Shown here: positions 1 to 13,350 of the stretch, piece by piece | Layout: each line of letters opens with the position of its first letter | Numbering within the stretch: the stretch's first letter is position 1 | Assembly (NCBI GenBank): GCA_944470555.2 | Contig: OX104134.1 | Span: 15,479,248-15,543,247, forward strand | Direction of reading: 5' to 3' | DNA from: Heterobilharzia americana | Lineage: Eukaryota > Platyhelminthes > Trematoda > Strigeidida > Schistosomatidae | DNA: 64,000 nucleotides | Notes under the pieces: generated by a model | The model's database searches: none | What the model saw: only the letters and a program-made list of their open reading frames with translations | What the model was told of the DNA's origin: nothing | Program-made: the position numbers and the translations under genes

Positions 1-3000
1 GCAGAATTATGCAATCCAAAGAACTCAAATCACTATCATAACAGATAACTGCTAACAGTGGTCGTTACACTTTTATCTTGAATTTGGAACCAGTGCTTCC
101 TGTCGACCACTTTTAATAGTTTAATATCAACCAAAATGAACTATGCATAGATTATGTATACGAATGCAAGTGTAACTGAACCAAGATGGGTTGAAGAAGG
201 AAATAAGTTACGGATTGCACATATATATGAATGCAATGGATGGTAAGTCTTGTCAGCTTTAGACGAAAATGAAAACACTTTACAGTGTGGAAGGTGATTA
301 GATCTGAGAAAGAATTTTCAGTGTATAGCTGAAATCATAAGTGATAGAACTGTTCCGAGCTTTTTTAATATTCATTGAAAAATTCGTTGTTGTTAGTGAC
401 CTTTTTGTTTAAAATAGCTCTCAGTCATTATTATTATTATTATTACAGATCTTCGAAGTGATACACAGATCAGGTATTAATGCAATTTTTCTTACTGCTC
501 AGTTGTTATTTTACACCTAGGCTGTCCCTGAATAAATACAAGCAGATTAGTAATAGTCTAAAAAGAGATGACTTACATTTTTCCACACAAGACCTAATTA
601 GAAGTCATCATGATTCATTTTAAGCCACAAGGGCAATATTGATTTCCTAGTAAATTTTAAAATATGTCCCCAATATACATGTAAACAGATAACCTGGGAC
701 ATAGTGGCTATCTACCTGTTTTACATAAAATAATAAATAGCTATTATGCCATAGATTTCAGAATGATCACAAATATAAATTTCATAACTGCAAAACGTAC
801 AAACTTTCATCCATCGATGCACAAAAATGTAAATAAAAGCATTTGTTGCGCACTTACAAAATTTCCATATGTTTATATGATCGAAAATAAACTTCATTTT
901 CATGTTTGTATACGTTTATACCAGAAGTAATGATAAAAAAAATACACCACGCAAAATAAAATGAAACTAAAAATCATATTTTTGCGTTGGTCAGGGTCAA
1001 TAAATTTCATAATATAATCAAGACTATTATGCATAAAAGTAGTGTATTTTTTGTCGAAATTGACATTTCTTAGCTAAACATATCGTAATCTATGGTCTCA
1101 GACTAGATGTCAGTGATAAGTTATGTGGAGGTGCGTTGAAGTGTGTCGGTGAAAAATCCTTGAAATGTGAAGCCAATTTCTTACTTAACCGTTACTGTAT
1201 AACAAGTTCAGTCCTTCTGGATAGAATAAGCTTGACTATTCACCGATTCCAAACAACTGTGATGAAAGTAAGATATCTGAATGTTATTCAAGGTTAGAAA
1301 ACAAATAGCACAGTAGCAATCGTTCTTATTCCTAAGATAAAGGTGAATAAAGTGGGAATAACAATAGTAGAGAGTCGTTCATGCACCCAACACAATGATG
1401 ATTTTTAATTGGAACTCGGCATTGATAGTATGCAGCTTATTTGTAATTTTAAGAAAAGAATATAGGTTAATAGGTATGTCTGTGACTAAGTGTTTTTGAG
1501 AGGAATGGAATAATTTAAAGGCAGCTTTGATCATAGGCTGGCATCACCTGAAGAAGTCATGGCAGCTACAAAGTCTACATTTTTTCAGTAGTACATACTT
1601 CCTATTTTATCAGGAATCAAGTCAAATTCACTTAGTCACTGAATCGAGATATGTTAATTCATACTTCTACCTCTGGTCAACTCATGGCATACAGAATATA
1701 CCATCAAGAGCCAAAAAAAAAGCTGGATATTACGTTTTTGGATACCAGCTGAGTGATTAAATACTTTATAGGAAAACGGCTAGTCCGTAATCAAACCCGA
1801 TAGGAATATGTTTGCGTACTAATAATGACACGAAGATGACAATAAATCAGCTATTCGACTGGTCCTGTTGGTTTTACACTTGATTCCAATCCTTGATAAA
1901 CGCTTCCATGCTCTTCGTAAGCCACACCAACTGAGGTAACTGAGATGTGTGAGTTATATTTCGAGTTACAGTCGATATTCTCATGTAATACCAGATGGAG
2001 TACTATCAGATTGGGAGATATGAAAAGGATGGATATCTCGTAGCAGGAGAGCATTAGTAGGATCAGATTTCGTATGAATGCTTTCGGTTCAAATAAGGGT
2101 ATAAAAAACACAAACCAAAGGGACGAAATTCAGAAAATCAAAACAATAGAGTTAGCTGTAGTACTGAAATCACTGAAGGGACTGTAAAGGAACAAACATA
2201 TTTGGAATGGCAGTTTGATCGTAACTCGTGTTAACAAAAGCTTTTAAACAGCAGTTTTGGATGCAGTGTTAGTCGAAGCTAGCAAGCCGACACTTCCTAA
2301 AAGTGCTAAGAATATCAGTGAGAATTTTAAGGAGGTGCTTTAAACTGGTGTAGTCATTCAGATCTTCTATCATACTAGCACTCCAACCTATATACAGGTT
2401 GTCTAGTACACAGCATCCGCAATATGTATCTGGCGATTGAAACTTATAAATGTTTATGACCACATAAATTAACTTACTTCGTTTACTTAGAACTCCTAGC
2501 CTAACTATTGTTTGCTTATAAATTGGTTTAAATTGACCTAACTGGTACCATAAAGAAAACAGCGACCAAGTGACTATTAATTTCACAAATCCTCTGCCTT
2601 AATGGTTATCTTTAGCAGGCATTTTGTGGGACAGCGTGTTATGCTGGTCAGTGCACTGGGTCAGACGACAAAATGTGCACGAATCATCTATTCTTATTGG
2701 TTATGTTAGCTATGTGGGAACGGATTGGCTTACGAGGATGGGACTTAGAGATGTCAGAATCCACTGTCTCAGACATGCCGCATAAAATGAGTGAAAATTA
2801 ATGACACTGAAGATTTTCCAATCACCTTCTTCTCCATTATATTTCACTATCTCCTCATCCTACATTTGTTTAATCCTTTGTAGCCCATTTGTAGTTTTAA
2901 TCATTCCTTTTTCTGTCAAGTACCGCTATTTCCTTGATAAGCATGGTGACGTGCACGGATATATTTTGTAAAAAACACCGTCTACTGTTTTATCTCTTTG

Positions 3001-4068
3001 TTTATCTGTAACCAGTATATATGTTATATCTAGGAGGACTTGCTTAAGAGAAACAATTTTTTCTAAAATCTACACTGAATTTCTCATTTACACTACAGAC
3101 TGGCCTAATATGAAGTGGTTTATGTGATATAATAATTACGTATGAAAAAGAGTTAGTTTGATATATTGAGTGACGCTCAGTAATTCGGAGCAAAATTTGT
3201 ACTTTGTATATAAATTGGTTTCAGTAAACAACTGGTGAGTTCAACGGAGCCTGTGTCGAATCCAAATCACTCATCGTTTAAAAATATAATCTGCACCCGG
3301 GCTGCTGATATGCAGTAACCAAATAATGAACTCATTCCATTTTCATCTACCGATTACCCTGTGGTCACTTATAAAGTGGTAATTGTTCAGTTTCTGTTTT
3401 CAATTAATATTCTGTGTTTTAGTTGAGAACAACCATGAGTACGACTAGTTTTAAGTGGTATATAGAACCAAGCGCATTTATTCACTCGTTTTCTCAAATA
3501 TTGTTAACACTATGTATATCTGAATGTTTCAAAGTTCCGATGGATATTCATACGAGTTAATCCTGCGGGTTATGATATATCTCAGAACAATCTGTGACCT
3601 ACTTAGCTAGAGTTAAACACACTACAATTTGGTAACTTTACTTATTTCGGTATCGTATTCAGACATCGCATAGAGAGATGTCTTTATATGTATTTCAGTT
3701 GACCCGAAAGGTATCTAGTTTGTGTAATGTATGCTTCTGTATGGAGTTTCAGTCACTGACGTTAATTGAATTTCGATATTACTTAGAATAAAATTGTTTA
3801 GTGAGTAAAAGGTACCGACAGGTTAATTTGATACAGCCGAGGATTTAGAGCAAGAGAACTTTTTCTAAACTAGTTAACACTCATTCTCCACATATTAGAT
3901 TTACATGTGAACATCAAAATGTTCAGTTAAAAGGAATGGAAATTAAAGTCTGTGTTTATATGTTTATCGTAAACAAACACATTCAGATCAATATCTTGAT
4001 TTCAACTCTGCACATTCACTCAGTGCTAAACTTTCACTTGCTTGGAAGTTATTCAGAAGAGCTACTAA
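1..4068. other. Non-coding stretch, no gene recognised
   Basis: This stretch lies downstream of the last navigator-like exon found and is probably an intron of that gene. The sequence is AT-rich with frequent stops on both strands. A short TTA repeat sits near 430-446. A minus-strand open frame at 2269-2586 is rich in Leu and Cys, but I recognise no family in it and saw no convincing splice sites. The C-terminal AAA ATPase exons expected for a navigator protein were not found here. Confidence 0.5.
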
Positions 4069-4668
4069 GCTCCTCACGAATGATGATAAAGGGTAAACGG
4101 AAGTAAGAAACGGAACACATTATTGTATTCGAATAACTACCCTAAACAAGTTGTTCAAAAGATTCTAGAGTATGAACAGAAGGATCCAAGAGGAAAGTCA
4201 AACTATGGTTCCTGGATTACCAAAGTAGTTCTACTATTCCACTAGGATACAAATGAAGAACTATCAAGGATTTTAAGAAAACACCAAATTAGAGCCTTCT
4301 ACAAAGCAACCAACACTTTCAGGAGTGCTTCAGTCCGCTTAAAAGATGAAATTCCTTTCACCTCCACACATAATGGTGTCCGCAGATTAGATTATGTCGA
4401 TTAGGATGCTAATTATATTGGGATGTCATCGTGTGAGATCCTCATAAATGCTAAAGAACATGAAAGTCACACACAGCACTCAACAGAAGGGAATACTTAA
4501 CTATCTAATCAACTTGAACAGTATATCCGTAATTACATGTCACACTCACTAGTCATATTTAAAAGTACGTACAAGCACAGAAACGAAATTTTCTCACCCA
4601 TTCACATGTCCATACACCATACAGGTTCACCTTGACCTCAAAGACTAATAAATGATAATAATAATAAT
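4069..4668 (+). mobile_element. Penelope-like retroelement fragment, GIY-YIG end, decayed
   Basis: Read on the plus strand, about 4129-4500 encodes a broken protein with the order RILRKHQIRAFYKATNT, then SVRLKDEIPFTST, a C/D-type linker, then NYIGMSS and AKEHE. That order matches the end of the reverse transcriptase plus the GIY-YIG endonuclease of Penelope-like elements, which schistosome genomes are known to carry. At least two in-frame stops interrupt it, one just before DANYIGMSS, so the copy is inactive. The fragment runs into an AAT-rich repeat at about 4650-4668, directly before a foldback repeat. Family assignment rests on motif recognition only; exact ends are uncertain. Confidence 0.6.
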
Positions 4669-4680
4669 AATAACATTATT

Positions 4681-4878
4681 TAGAAGTAGTATTCATCATG
4701 GACTGACATCAGTTGGGGAACCACTGAAAATCTAGGAGCACTGGACAGCTGTTTCGTGCTAGTATGGGACTCCTCAGCAATACTCTGTCCAGTGCTCCCA
4801 GATTTTCAATGGTTCCCCAACTGATGTCAGTCCATGATGAATACTACTTCTAAATTAAAAATCCCCATTCATCTCAAA
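4681..4878. mobile_element. Foldback hammerhead repeat (family B, copy 1) with 12-bp target duplication
   Basis: Two arms of about 68-70 bases (4681-4748 and 4785-4854) are near-perfect reverse complements, so the element can fold into one long hairpin. The loop, read on the minus strand, holds a hammerhead core: CTGAGGA box, a stem II stretch, then a GAAAC box; stem II carries a mismatch here. A single-sided tail follows at 4855-4878. The same 12 bases, AATAACATTATT, occur at 4669-4680 and 4879-4890 and flank the unit exactly, which indicates insertion as one piece. No protein is encoded. Confidence 0.75.
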
Positions 4879-4890
4879 AATAACATTATT

Positions 4891-5723
4891 GTCATGTATA
4901 GACAACGTTCAACATTCGATAACATATATAGGTTTGATTTTCTAAAGAAGCGGTTTCTGGGACGTCTAGCAACGTCAGAAATTTATTCTTCTACCTTATT
5001 TGGGATTTTACAAATATATTTCATTGATAATTCATTGCAGCATGCTGAAGTCAAGTTTGAATCTTGAAGTCTATAATACGAATCTAGTGTTTATCACTTT
5101 TTCACCTAACAGAAAGGAAGGGAAAACGTGTTCACAATAAACAGATACGTTTAGTGACCAGGTTGAACTATTATGTTGACTCTCAACTACAGAATAAGGA
5201 ATGACTGGAAATAATCTGGTTGAGGTACACTGTTAGTTCTAGGTGGAAAGAAAAAAGAAAAGTCTGGAATAACTCACAACGATGATGTTTTTCTAGCGAA
5301 TAGAAGTCCTACGCATGTATTTTCAAAATAAAGATTGGTATTCTACTATTTTGGTACAACTATGCGATTTTTCGGAATTACTGCAAGATGATTTCCACTC
5401 TTTATGTTAAAAGAAGAGGGCGACCTTAAATTTCCAAGACAGCATCTTTATTTGCTTGGAATCCAGCTGTATGTTCCAAAGTTCTTGACCAGAAATATAA
5501 TTCTGTCCCCTGGCATAATTTTTTTCACTAGAATATGAATCAAAGTTTATTTGTGTTTGTTGTGAGGCTCAAGTTATCATATTGAAATAGCTAGGGCCTA
5601 TCTAAGCGAATGAACCATTTTCCAGTAGGTACTAAAGGTAAAATTTCACAGAATTCTTTTGGACTTATAAAATCACTGTCAAATGAAACATGACACCAAA
5701 CGTATTACCACTCTGAAACATAC
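4891..5723. other. Intron sequence, nothing recognised
   Basis: AT-rich sequence between the foldback repeat and the navigator-like coiled-coil exon. Open frames here are short, without codon structure or recognisable motifs. Apart from the donor site of the next exon at 5718-5723, I see no feature. Confidence 0.4.
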
Positions 5724-5950
5724 CAAATAAGGTGACTTTTCTTTCTGTGCTTTCTAGGCATAATTCTTTGTGAGCAAATTCATCAGGATTATGTTTTAAT
5801 ATGATTTCCTGCAGTTTTTTATTTCTCGCTTCAAGTAAATCCATCTGCCAACGCATCTGACTAACTGTTAAGTGCAGTCTTTCCAACTCTTGTTCATACC
5901 CTGACTTCTGACTATTCATACTGATTTGATCTTGTAAATTAGGTTGTAAG
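5724..5950 (-). CDS. Navigator-like protein, long coiled-coil exon
   Basis: This 227-nt internal exon has a pyrimidine-rich acceptor (ends TTTTAG, 5951-5952) and a GTATGT donor (5718-5723). It enters needing one base and leaves one base over, giving 75 whole codons. The peptide runs from LQPNLQDQISMNSQ through ELERLHLTVSQMRWQMDLLE to KVTLF. Regular Leu/Met spacing from about residue 17 to 52 predicts a coiled coil. In human navigators a similar helix (the region around DQIREAMNRMQNEIEILK) sits between the Ser-rich part and the AAA ATPase domain, which fits the position here. The preceding exon (10327-10470) ends in phase 0, so at least one exon between 5951 and 10326 is missing from this model. 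Confidence 0.65.
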
Positions 5951-8900
5951 CTAAAATCGGAATGCAGACATTTTTAAAAGGGAAACAATGAATTATAACA
6001 AGATCACCAAGTAAACGACTAAATGAATAACTTATTGTGATAGTAAATTAGGAAGAGATGAGTTTTCAATGATATTTTAGATGAAGATTTCATAATTACT
6101 GCAGCTGTCTGGTAAAGCAGTTCAAATTTAAACAGTATTAACATGATAAACTACTACCTATTGGGATTACTCCACTTTTTGAAGTCCACACAACTGATTT
6201 TTTAAAACTAGAATGGTCACTCAGTTTCATGTTAAAATCTTCTATGTGTAATACAGATTCTATTTCATTGATCAGCTTTCACCTTGGTGGTTTTCTTTTT
6301 TTTTCGGGAGGTGAATGAAGATTTCAAATGTCTCTTTCAACTAGTTTCACAGAATGGCTGAATTTACCTATTCATTCAGGGCTGTTTCAAAATATTTTTC
6401 ATTTTTACTACGTTTTAACAAGGCATCGTGCAAAATCAGGAGGAAAGTACTTCACTTTAAATCAATATTTGTCTCGAAACAAAGCAGTTGGGCATTTCCA
6501 TCTTGTATGTACGGCTGTTTGAGATTTGTATGACCTTTTTCTGTTACTCCAGAAACGTTACTTAGCTTTTTTCTACATGTCTTACACTCATAATAGATGC
6601 CTTGATGAGCGGAGATCATCGTAACATAGTCTCAGTGAGGATTTTCTTATTCAGTTTCTCCTTGAAGCTGAAAGAACAAAGTTTTTTCTTAGTATGTTAA
6701 ATGCTCAACACCTATCCCGCATGATGTACGATTTCCGTCATTCTTATCTAAAGCATTAGATCTAACAATGACTCTGTCAACTTAGTAGTTAGAACACTAG
6801 TAAATGGCTTTGTAAACGCATCGGGTTTTTAAAATGCATATAATCTTGTTTGGAGTTGTACTGGGTGGTGGCATAACAGGAAAATCTTGGCTCTCAAAGA
6901 TTTTAGTACAAGTGAAAGTTCATGATAAACAATGCGCGAAATTACAGTAAAATAACTTACTTTGTGATAGTACTATCGTTTATTGTCATCTGATCATTCG
7001 TATGTATGTTACTTTTCGTCCGTTTTCTGAATGCTTTGCTGAATGATGTTCGTAGCTACAGGTTGAATTCAAAAGTGAGAAAAGTAAGAATACTGAATGC
7101 AAACTCTTCCATCTTGAAATCATCAGTAATCATTCAAGTAGGTGTATATAAATATCTTATTTGACCAAGTAAAAATGCAAAACTCTATAAAATTAGAGAA
7201 ACAATTCCATTTCAGTTCATTAACTGGATTATAATATAACGAACCAATTTTCTTTACGGAAGGACACTTCAAATATAGTTTATTGTCCATAGGATTTTCG
7301 GCGCAATTTCTTAACATTGAGATATAAGTTATGTAGTTTTCATCCCTTATTTAATAAATAAGGCTATTTCGCTGAGTGACAACAAGCAAATTTAAACAAA
7401 CATTTTGTCATCAGTTAACTGTCGGTCAGTGGTAATGAAAATTATAAAGACTGTTCAAAACGTTCGTGTTAAAGAAAACACTTTGTACATATGTTGACAA
7501 AGATTATGATCAAAGCTTTGGAAACTAGAAATGTTCCTTTCTGTGAGCTTTACTGCTATCTTTGAAAGTAAAAATAGCCACCACTGTTACCTATTTATTT
7601 GATCTAGTTTTATGCTTGAAAGTCAAGATTCTGGTCCACAGAATATACACAATGAACAAAAGATTTCAATTCTCAGTAAACTAAAAATAATGGAAGCTAA
7701 GATCTCAGAGTTTGAAAACATTTGCTTCTGATACAAATTTAAAACAAGCAACGAATGTGAAAAAAGCAGCATTTAATGAGCCCATAAATTGCAGTAGTAT
7801 TCGTTAGCTGGATGCTCTAAATACTTTATTATATATTCTGTTAAACAATGGAAAAGAACATACATATATAACACCTGTTAAACACCTAATGGACTATGAA
7901 CATGATACTGATACCTATAAGTCATTTACGGTTATCAGTAGACAGCAAAATAAGAAGTTGCTTGGATATCCGGAAGCCTGCGCAATTCGAGTTGTCAAAC
8001 CAAACCTCTGCACTCAGAAGGAAATGGTAGTCAGCTGAACCTGGCATAGTAGGAATTAGAACATTGTCTAATCATATTTAATCTTTCTTATTTCACTCTT
8101 CACTATCAATTGTCACTCATCACATATTTGTTTTCCTTCCCTGATTTACTCCGTCTAATTAACCTTATTCCTATTACCAATGTTATCATTATTATTCATC
8201 TCACCTTCAATCATCACCCAGTACAAATACTAGTCTTCCAAACTACGGCTATCTTAGATAGTTAAATCATAATTATTATTTTTATGATAATTATTTTCCT
8301 ACCTGAAATCCACTATTATCCAAACTCAACTAACTCATATATTTTTTCAGTTAACCTATCCCCAACCCATTAAATTTTGAATATCCATTTCTATCCTCTG
8401 GATTACCATTTGACCCGTAAAAACTGTTCACTTCTATGTTATTACACCCAAATCTATCTCAGTCTACGTTATATATGTATATATATAAGTATGTATATTC
8501 TTTTCCATTGTTTAACGGTATATATAATCTAGTATGTAGAGTACCCGACTGAAGAGTACTGCTGAAATTTGTGATCTTAGAGTTTGTCATGAAATTCAGT
8601 TAAAAAGAAAGTCTAGTGGAATAGAGGCGACAGTTATCGTACCACACAAAGCATAATGATCGTATTGAAAAACTGGAAAGTAGATGGATCGAATATCGAA
8701 CAATGAGAAAATGAAGAAATGGTCTAACAAGAATGAGACAAGAAAAGATTTCATCTCTTTCTGCACAGATTTCTAAGGTTCATCTAACTATTTATATGAA
8801 AGTAGAATGAAACAGATAAAATCAAGTCGCTACACTTTACAGCAACGAAGAAGAGGGTAAAACGGAATAGCACCAAAGTAGGGAATTTATATGAGAAAAA

Positions 8901-10326
8901 GTACAGATGAAGGTTGATGAAATATTCAAGACTACGAAGACCAACACAAATCTGCATCATTGTGACTGATTTTGCAGCATATCACAAAAAGTTTCAAAAG
9001 GGGTAATTCCTATCTTCTCTAAGATCCTCACTCCGTGAGTTATTTTATTACCCGCTCCTACTTTAGGCGACATGGAACATCAAGGTGCGAGATGGCCCCG
9101 TATTTGCAACATATGTCTAAGTTCTCTTGTATTAATAAATTCACATTAAAACCTCAAGTTAAGTATGGGTAAAGTTTCACTACGTACGTGTGAAACTAAA
9201 GGAGGATGGCAGAGTAGAAAAGACTACTTAGAATGGTCATTACCTCAACTTTAACAGCTTTTGTCCGGTAATCTACAAGAGGCATAATTTGAGAACGTCA
9301 AATCAAAGATTAGAAAGGCTATCTTCTAAACAAACACCTGAAGCAAAACTTAAGCTGGTTGAACGACCTCTTAGTAACAACGGGTATCCAATGAGACCTG
9401 TGCATAAGTATCATAAAGGTGAGAAGGAGATAGAGGAATACAACAATAGGAAAAAGTTAATCTTCAGAGTAGAATTCAAAGACGACGATATTATAGGGAT
9501 AATAAACAAAGAATCGAAATCAGAATTCACTCAGCAACCTTGTTAACATTCATCCTGTAAGCAGTGAGCCACACCTATTGTACGAGGGCTAATGATACGA
9601 TTTGGTTGCCCAAACCACAGTAATTGGAGCGCATTCGAACTATTGTCGCATTAGTTGGGAATCATTTCCCTGAACCAATGAGTATCAGCTCCATAGACAA
9701 TAAACAAATGCATCAGATGTGCATTATCTACAACTTATCCAGCTGTTTCAATCATCGTGTTCAATCATACAGTTTACATCAGTTTGAGTCTCCCGTTAAC
9801 TCCAGCTTCATTTAACAGTTCATATGCATGTACGTTAGAAAGAAGAAAGAAAGGACAACTTTCGGTAGGATTGTTGAACATGTACATAGGTCTTTTTTCG
9901 CTCACTGCTTTGATAGCACATCATCTGCCTGATGTAGTATACTAGGTTGACACAGAAATCCTTGATGGCAATGGACGAATAAGGGCTTCATATATAATCT
10001 AGATTACTAAAGCTGTTGCCATTACATGGACTAGTTTATTGCTACCCTGGTAACTAGTGATTTTTCAACAATCCAATACTCTTACTTTGTGCTCATTTAC
10101 ATCCGTAGTTGCATGACCTTTCTTTTCACTATCGCCGGATTTGGTACTATTGCAGTAACTTATCACAACCACTTGTTTCGTTCAGATATTTTTTCCCTCA
10201 TGACCATGTAACTGTTTATATTTATATTTAGCCCCGTCTCAAACATTTAGCAATATTCATCGCTTTGCTTTATACAGGATCAGACGAAGTAAATCGTAAT
10301 GCTGTGTCTCCTAGAATGATAACTAC
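5951..10326. other. Intron with no confident exon; decayed plus-strand frames
   Basis: The exon phases on either side do not match, so at least one small navigator exon must lie here, but I could not place it. Plus-strand frames at about 7616-7730 and 8590-9546 are Lys/Glu-rich and interrupted by stops. The longest uninterrupted piece, 9289-9546, has no motif I recognise; it could be a decayed retroelement gag-like region. Nothing else stands out. Confidence 0.35.
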
Positions 10327-10470
10327 CTTACTAAATGAATGATAAAGCTTTTCAGCTCTAGAGGAAGCGAGTTTCTGTTCCTCAGAGGAACTTGTTCCAC
10401 CAAGGTTGCAGATATACTTTGCTGACGAATTTCCAGAAGCATGAGACTTATTTTCACGGCTTCCTGAAGA
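10327..10470 (-). CDS. Navigator-like protein, tentative Ser-rich exon
   Basis: A 144-nt phase-0/phase-0 exon is possible between an acceptor CAG (10471-10472 side) and a GTAGTT donor (10321-10326). It encodes 48 residues: SSGSRENKSHASGNSS, a middle with NLGGTSSSEEQ, and an end reading ASSRAEKLYHSFSK. The end resembles the SRGSELRSSFKQ stretch that follows the conserved Trp in vertebrate navigators, and the preceding exon here ends on that Trp in phase 0. An in-frame stop just upstream of the acceptor is consistent with an intron boundary. The acceptor has a poor pyrimidine tract, and another frame is also open here, so this is a proposal. Confidence 0.4.
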
Positions 10471-11665
10471 CTGCCTTCAACCAAATAACATTGTACCACT
10501 TACCTATTGTTTGATTGAACTTCACGATCTTGTCTTTTCTAAGCTATAATTCGGAACGTTTTTCTAATCTTCAAAACATGAACAGGTTTCTTAAGCCTCT
10601 TCTCATGAAGCATTTTAAAATTTGTTTTGATGACTATTATCTTATTTATTTAGGTTGTGTGGTAGGAAGGTCATCATGAAAATTCACCTTAAGTAGATAT
10701 CCATTCAAGAGTAAAAACACAGAAGGTCCCATGGAAGTGGACTTGTACACATACCTGCATTCTTTAGGGACGTAACAAAAAGATATATGTATAATCTACT
10801 GAAGAAGGAGGAGCTTAAATTAAATGAAGAATAGCTGTCTCTTCAAAATTTACAGGTAGAGAAAGGTGCACATAACTGTGCCAGGTTGACTGATATTATG
10901 TGACGGCGAGTTAATCCTTCGACCTTTGGTTACTAGCATCTCAAGAACCACAGCCAACACTTCTGCATTCTCTTATGTAGCCAAAACCGACATCGATTTC
11001 CTAGATAGGCATACTGTTGCTGAATATCGCTACACAGGATTTTCAAACTCCTTTTTATGCAAATACAACTACGGGAGTTTTTCATCATCTTAGTCATTTC
11101 AGAATCAAAACCAGATCGACTGAAGTGCCTTTTCTTACTTAAATCTATAGTTTTACATTCCTTTGTTTGAGGGTTCTACCCTACACTGATAAAACATGGA
11201 AAGCGTTTGTGATCCAATACGTGTAACCTTTTTATGCTTTTAGCCTTTAGTGCTGATTTTTTTATCTATATATTTGGACACGGTGAACTCTTATGCGGCA
11301 GACGTTTTCTTGAATAGGCAGGTGGAAATCCCATCCATGATGAAGGAAGCTTAATTTTAAAAATAGTAAAATAGTTATTATTGTAAGTGTTCAAAGATTT
11401 CGTCAATAACTATGTCACTATAATTGATGGGACTGTTAGCAGAAGTGTTTGTCAGCACACTCAGTCAACCTGATACTTACTTTTAAAACGAAACTGATAC
11501 TCATCAGCTTTGCAGCATTATTTGGAAGCAAAAGTGTCTAGATGATCCTGAATCTTACCCACGTCTTAGACTAATAAGGCTGCGTCGCCTATACACTAAA
11601 TTGAAAGAGACAACCATACAATTTAAAATCACAAGATAAGGGACAGAACAAATGTATTAACTCAC
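10471..11665. other. Intron, nothing recognised
   Basis: AT-rich sequence between two proposed navigator exons. I see no open frame with coding character and no repeat related to the other families in the window. Confidence 0.4.
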
Positions 11666-11874
11666 CCAGCGTGAATGTTTACCATTCGACCTTTCTGTGT
11701 CGGATGCTGTGGGACTACTACCCGTTCGACTAGAACATTTACCCTCTGTCTTTAAAATTATTTTTCTCTGTTGCTGTTTCTGTTGCTGTTGTTGTTGAAA
11801 GTGTACTGATGGATCTTGACTTCCAGCACTCGTACCACTTGTGAAGCTACTCAAACTTATAGCGTCCTGAATAT
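11666..11874 (-). CDS. Navigator-like protein, Ser/Gln-rich exon ending in conserved Trp
   Basis: This 209-nt exon starts after an acceptor reading TATGAAG with a T/C-rich tract and ends at a strong GTGAGTT donor (11659-11665). It enters in the phase left by the 14462-14612 exon (one base carried over) and leaves in phase 0. The peptide begins DIQDAISLSSFTSGTSAGSQ, contains a Gln run interrupted by Lys (FQQQQQQKQQQRK), then SSPTASDTERSNGKHSRW. Vertebrate navigators have the same order after their second coil: a Ser-rich SVSSINSATS-type stretch, then a basic run and a Trp. The Gln tract is coded by a mix of CAA and CAG. Confidence 0.68.
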
Positions 11875-13104
11875 CTTCATAATATGAATGGAAAAAGTAA
11901 ATCGAAAACATTAAAGTAAAAGAATTACCCTCTTACATCAGCAAAAAGGATGCTGCTTTAGGTGTAAGGATTATGTGCACCACTTCAATAAGTACCGTTA
12001 AGTCAGAGGTTGCAAAATAGATTTTCAGCCCTCTGATTTTAGGATTACGTGATATCTGTGGATGTGAGGATATTAAATTATTAGTTAACATATCGATAGT
12101 TAACTTGTAAAAATACACGTTTTTGACTGCCTACTTTCAAAACCTTTAAATCTATCAAGAAGCCTTCCATCGAATATGCAATAAAATGTACATCATAACA
12201 AGCTGTGGTTCTACCTAATAAATACACGCACAACAATTGTCTTGCACTGGTACAGGTACCCCGCCACTTATTTTCTGGGAGTACTTCATTTTTGTAAAAT
12301 AATATAATATGTATGACGTATAAAATATTCGCATTTTTCATCTACCAACAATTTTCACTTTGTCAAACTCATCACCTTCCTCGTTATTCCCACTGTCTAG
12401 AAGATTATTACGCAAATACTTTCGATTCTTGATTCTGGTTTTTTAGCACTAGGCTAGTGATGCAATTGTTTAATAACAGACTTATAAGTTTTTGATATAT
12501 ATAAATACGATTGTACAGCTTTAGAAAATGATATGATATCCTCAAAAAAGAAAATTTTCTTCTTTGAATTATCTCTTCATATTTTTGTAAAAGTTACATT
12601 TAAATACGAATCCTAATCCATCAATTAAATGAGATGATTTTGAGGTTTATTTATGCCTCTGATATTTAACAACTTCTGGATGAATCAACGATTCGCATGT
12701 GTTTGGTTTTGAGCCGATCCTGTGCATCTTGGGTTGGATATAATCACTGATATATTACCGTCCATTTGTGACCATTTTAACTATTTTGTTTATCTTTCAG
12801 TTTCAGTTATTGTTTATTTGAGATTATGAGATCAGTCTAAACATTACCTTCGTTGTAGCTTCACATGGAGGTCAAATTGCTATACACTGTTCATAAGTTT
12901 TTATCTAGGTTGTTTTCACGGAACAAGAAAGAAAGGTAATTATTTCTGATCCATCTTCCTGTTGTATCTTACTGACAAAATTTACCTTATTTTTTCTCTG
13001 ACCACTTCTTATCGGTCAATATAGACACTACTTTGTCACTTACGAACCCAAGTAGACACTTAAGTTATAACATTTGAATTTAGGGGGTCGTGGGAGTTTA
13101 TAGA

Positions 13105-13350
13105 TATTTCAAGTTGGTATTAATCGTAGACTGACATCAGTTGGAGGAAAAACGGAAACCTGGGAGCACTAGACAGCTATTTCGTCCTAGTATGGGACCA
13201 CGGAACCTGAAGGTCATGGGTTCGACACCAGGTGGGGTCGCAGATACGCACTGCTGAGTCCCATACTAGGAAGAAACATCTGTCCAGTACTCCAGATTTC
13301 CATTGTTCCTCCAGCTGATGTCAGCCGAGGATGGATACCAACTTGAAATA
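13105..13350. mobile_element. Foldback hammerhead repeat (family B, copy 2)
   Basis: The arms 13105-13178 and about 13280-13350 are inverted relative to each other; both end in the sequence read outward as ...GGTATTNATCGTAGACTGAC or its complement. Between them, on the plus strand, is a Pol III B-box-like string (GGGTTCGACACC near 13218) followed by a hammerhead-like module whose first core box has lost bases (CTGAGTCCC instead of CTGAGGAGTCCC). The left arm also carries a minus-strand hammerhead module, likewise damaged. The copy is therefore a decayed member of the family seen at 4681-4878. Confidence 0.65.

Noticed and set aside
4681..4878. Assembly artefact (fold-back read) explaining the palindrome
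   Set aside because: The arms are not identical, the tail is one-sided, exact 12-bp duplications flank the unit, and related palindromes with different interiors occur elsewhere in the window.
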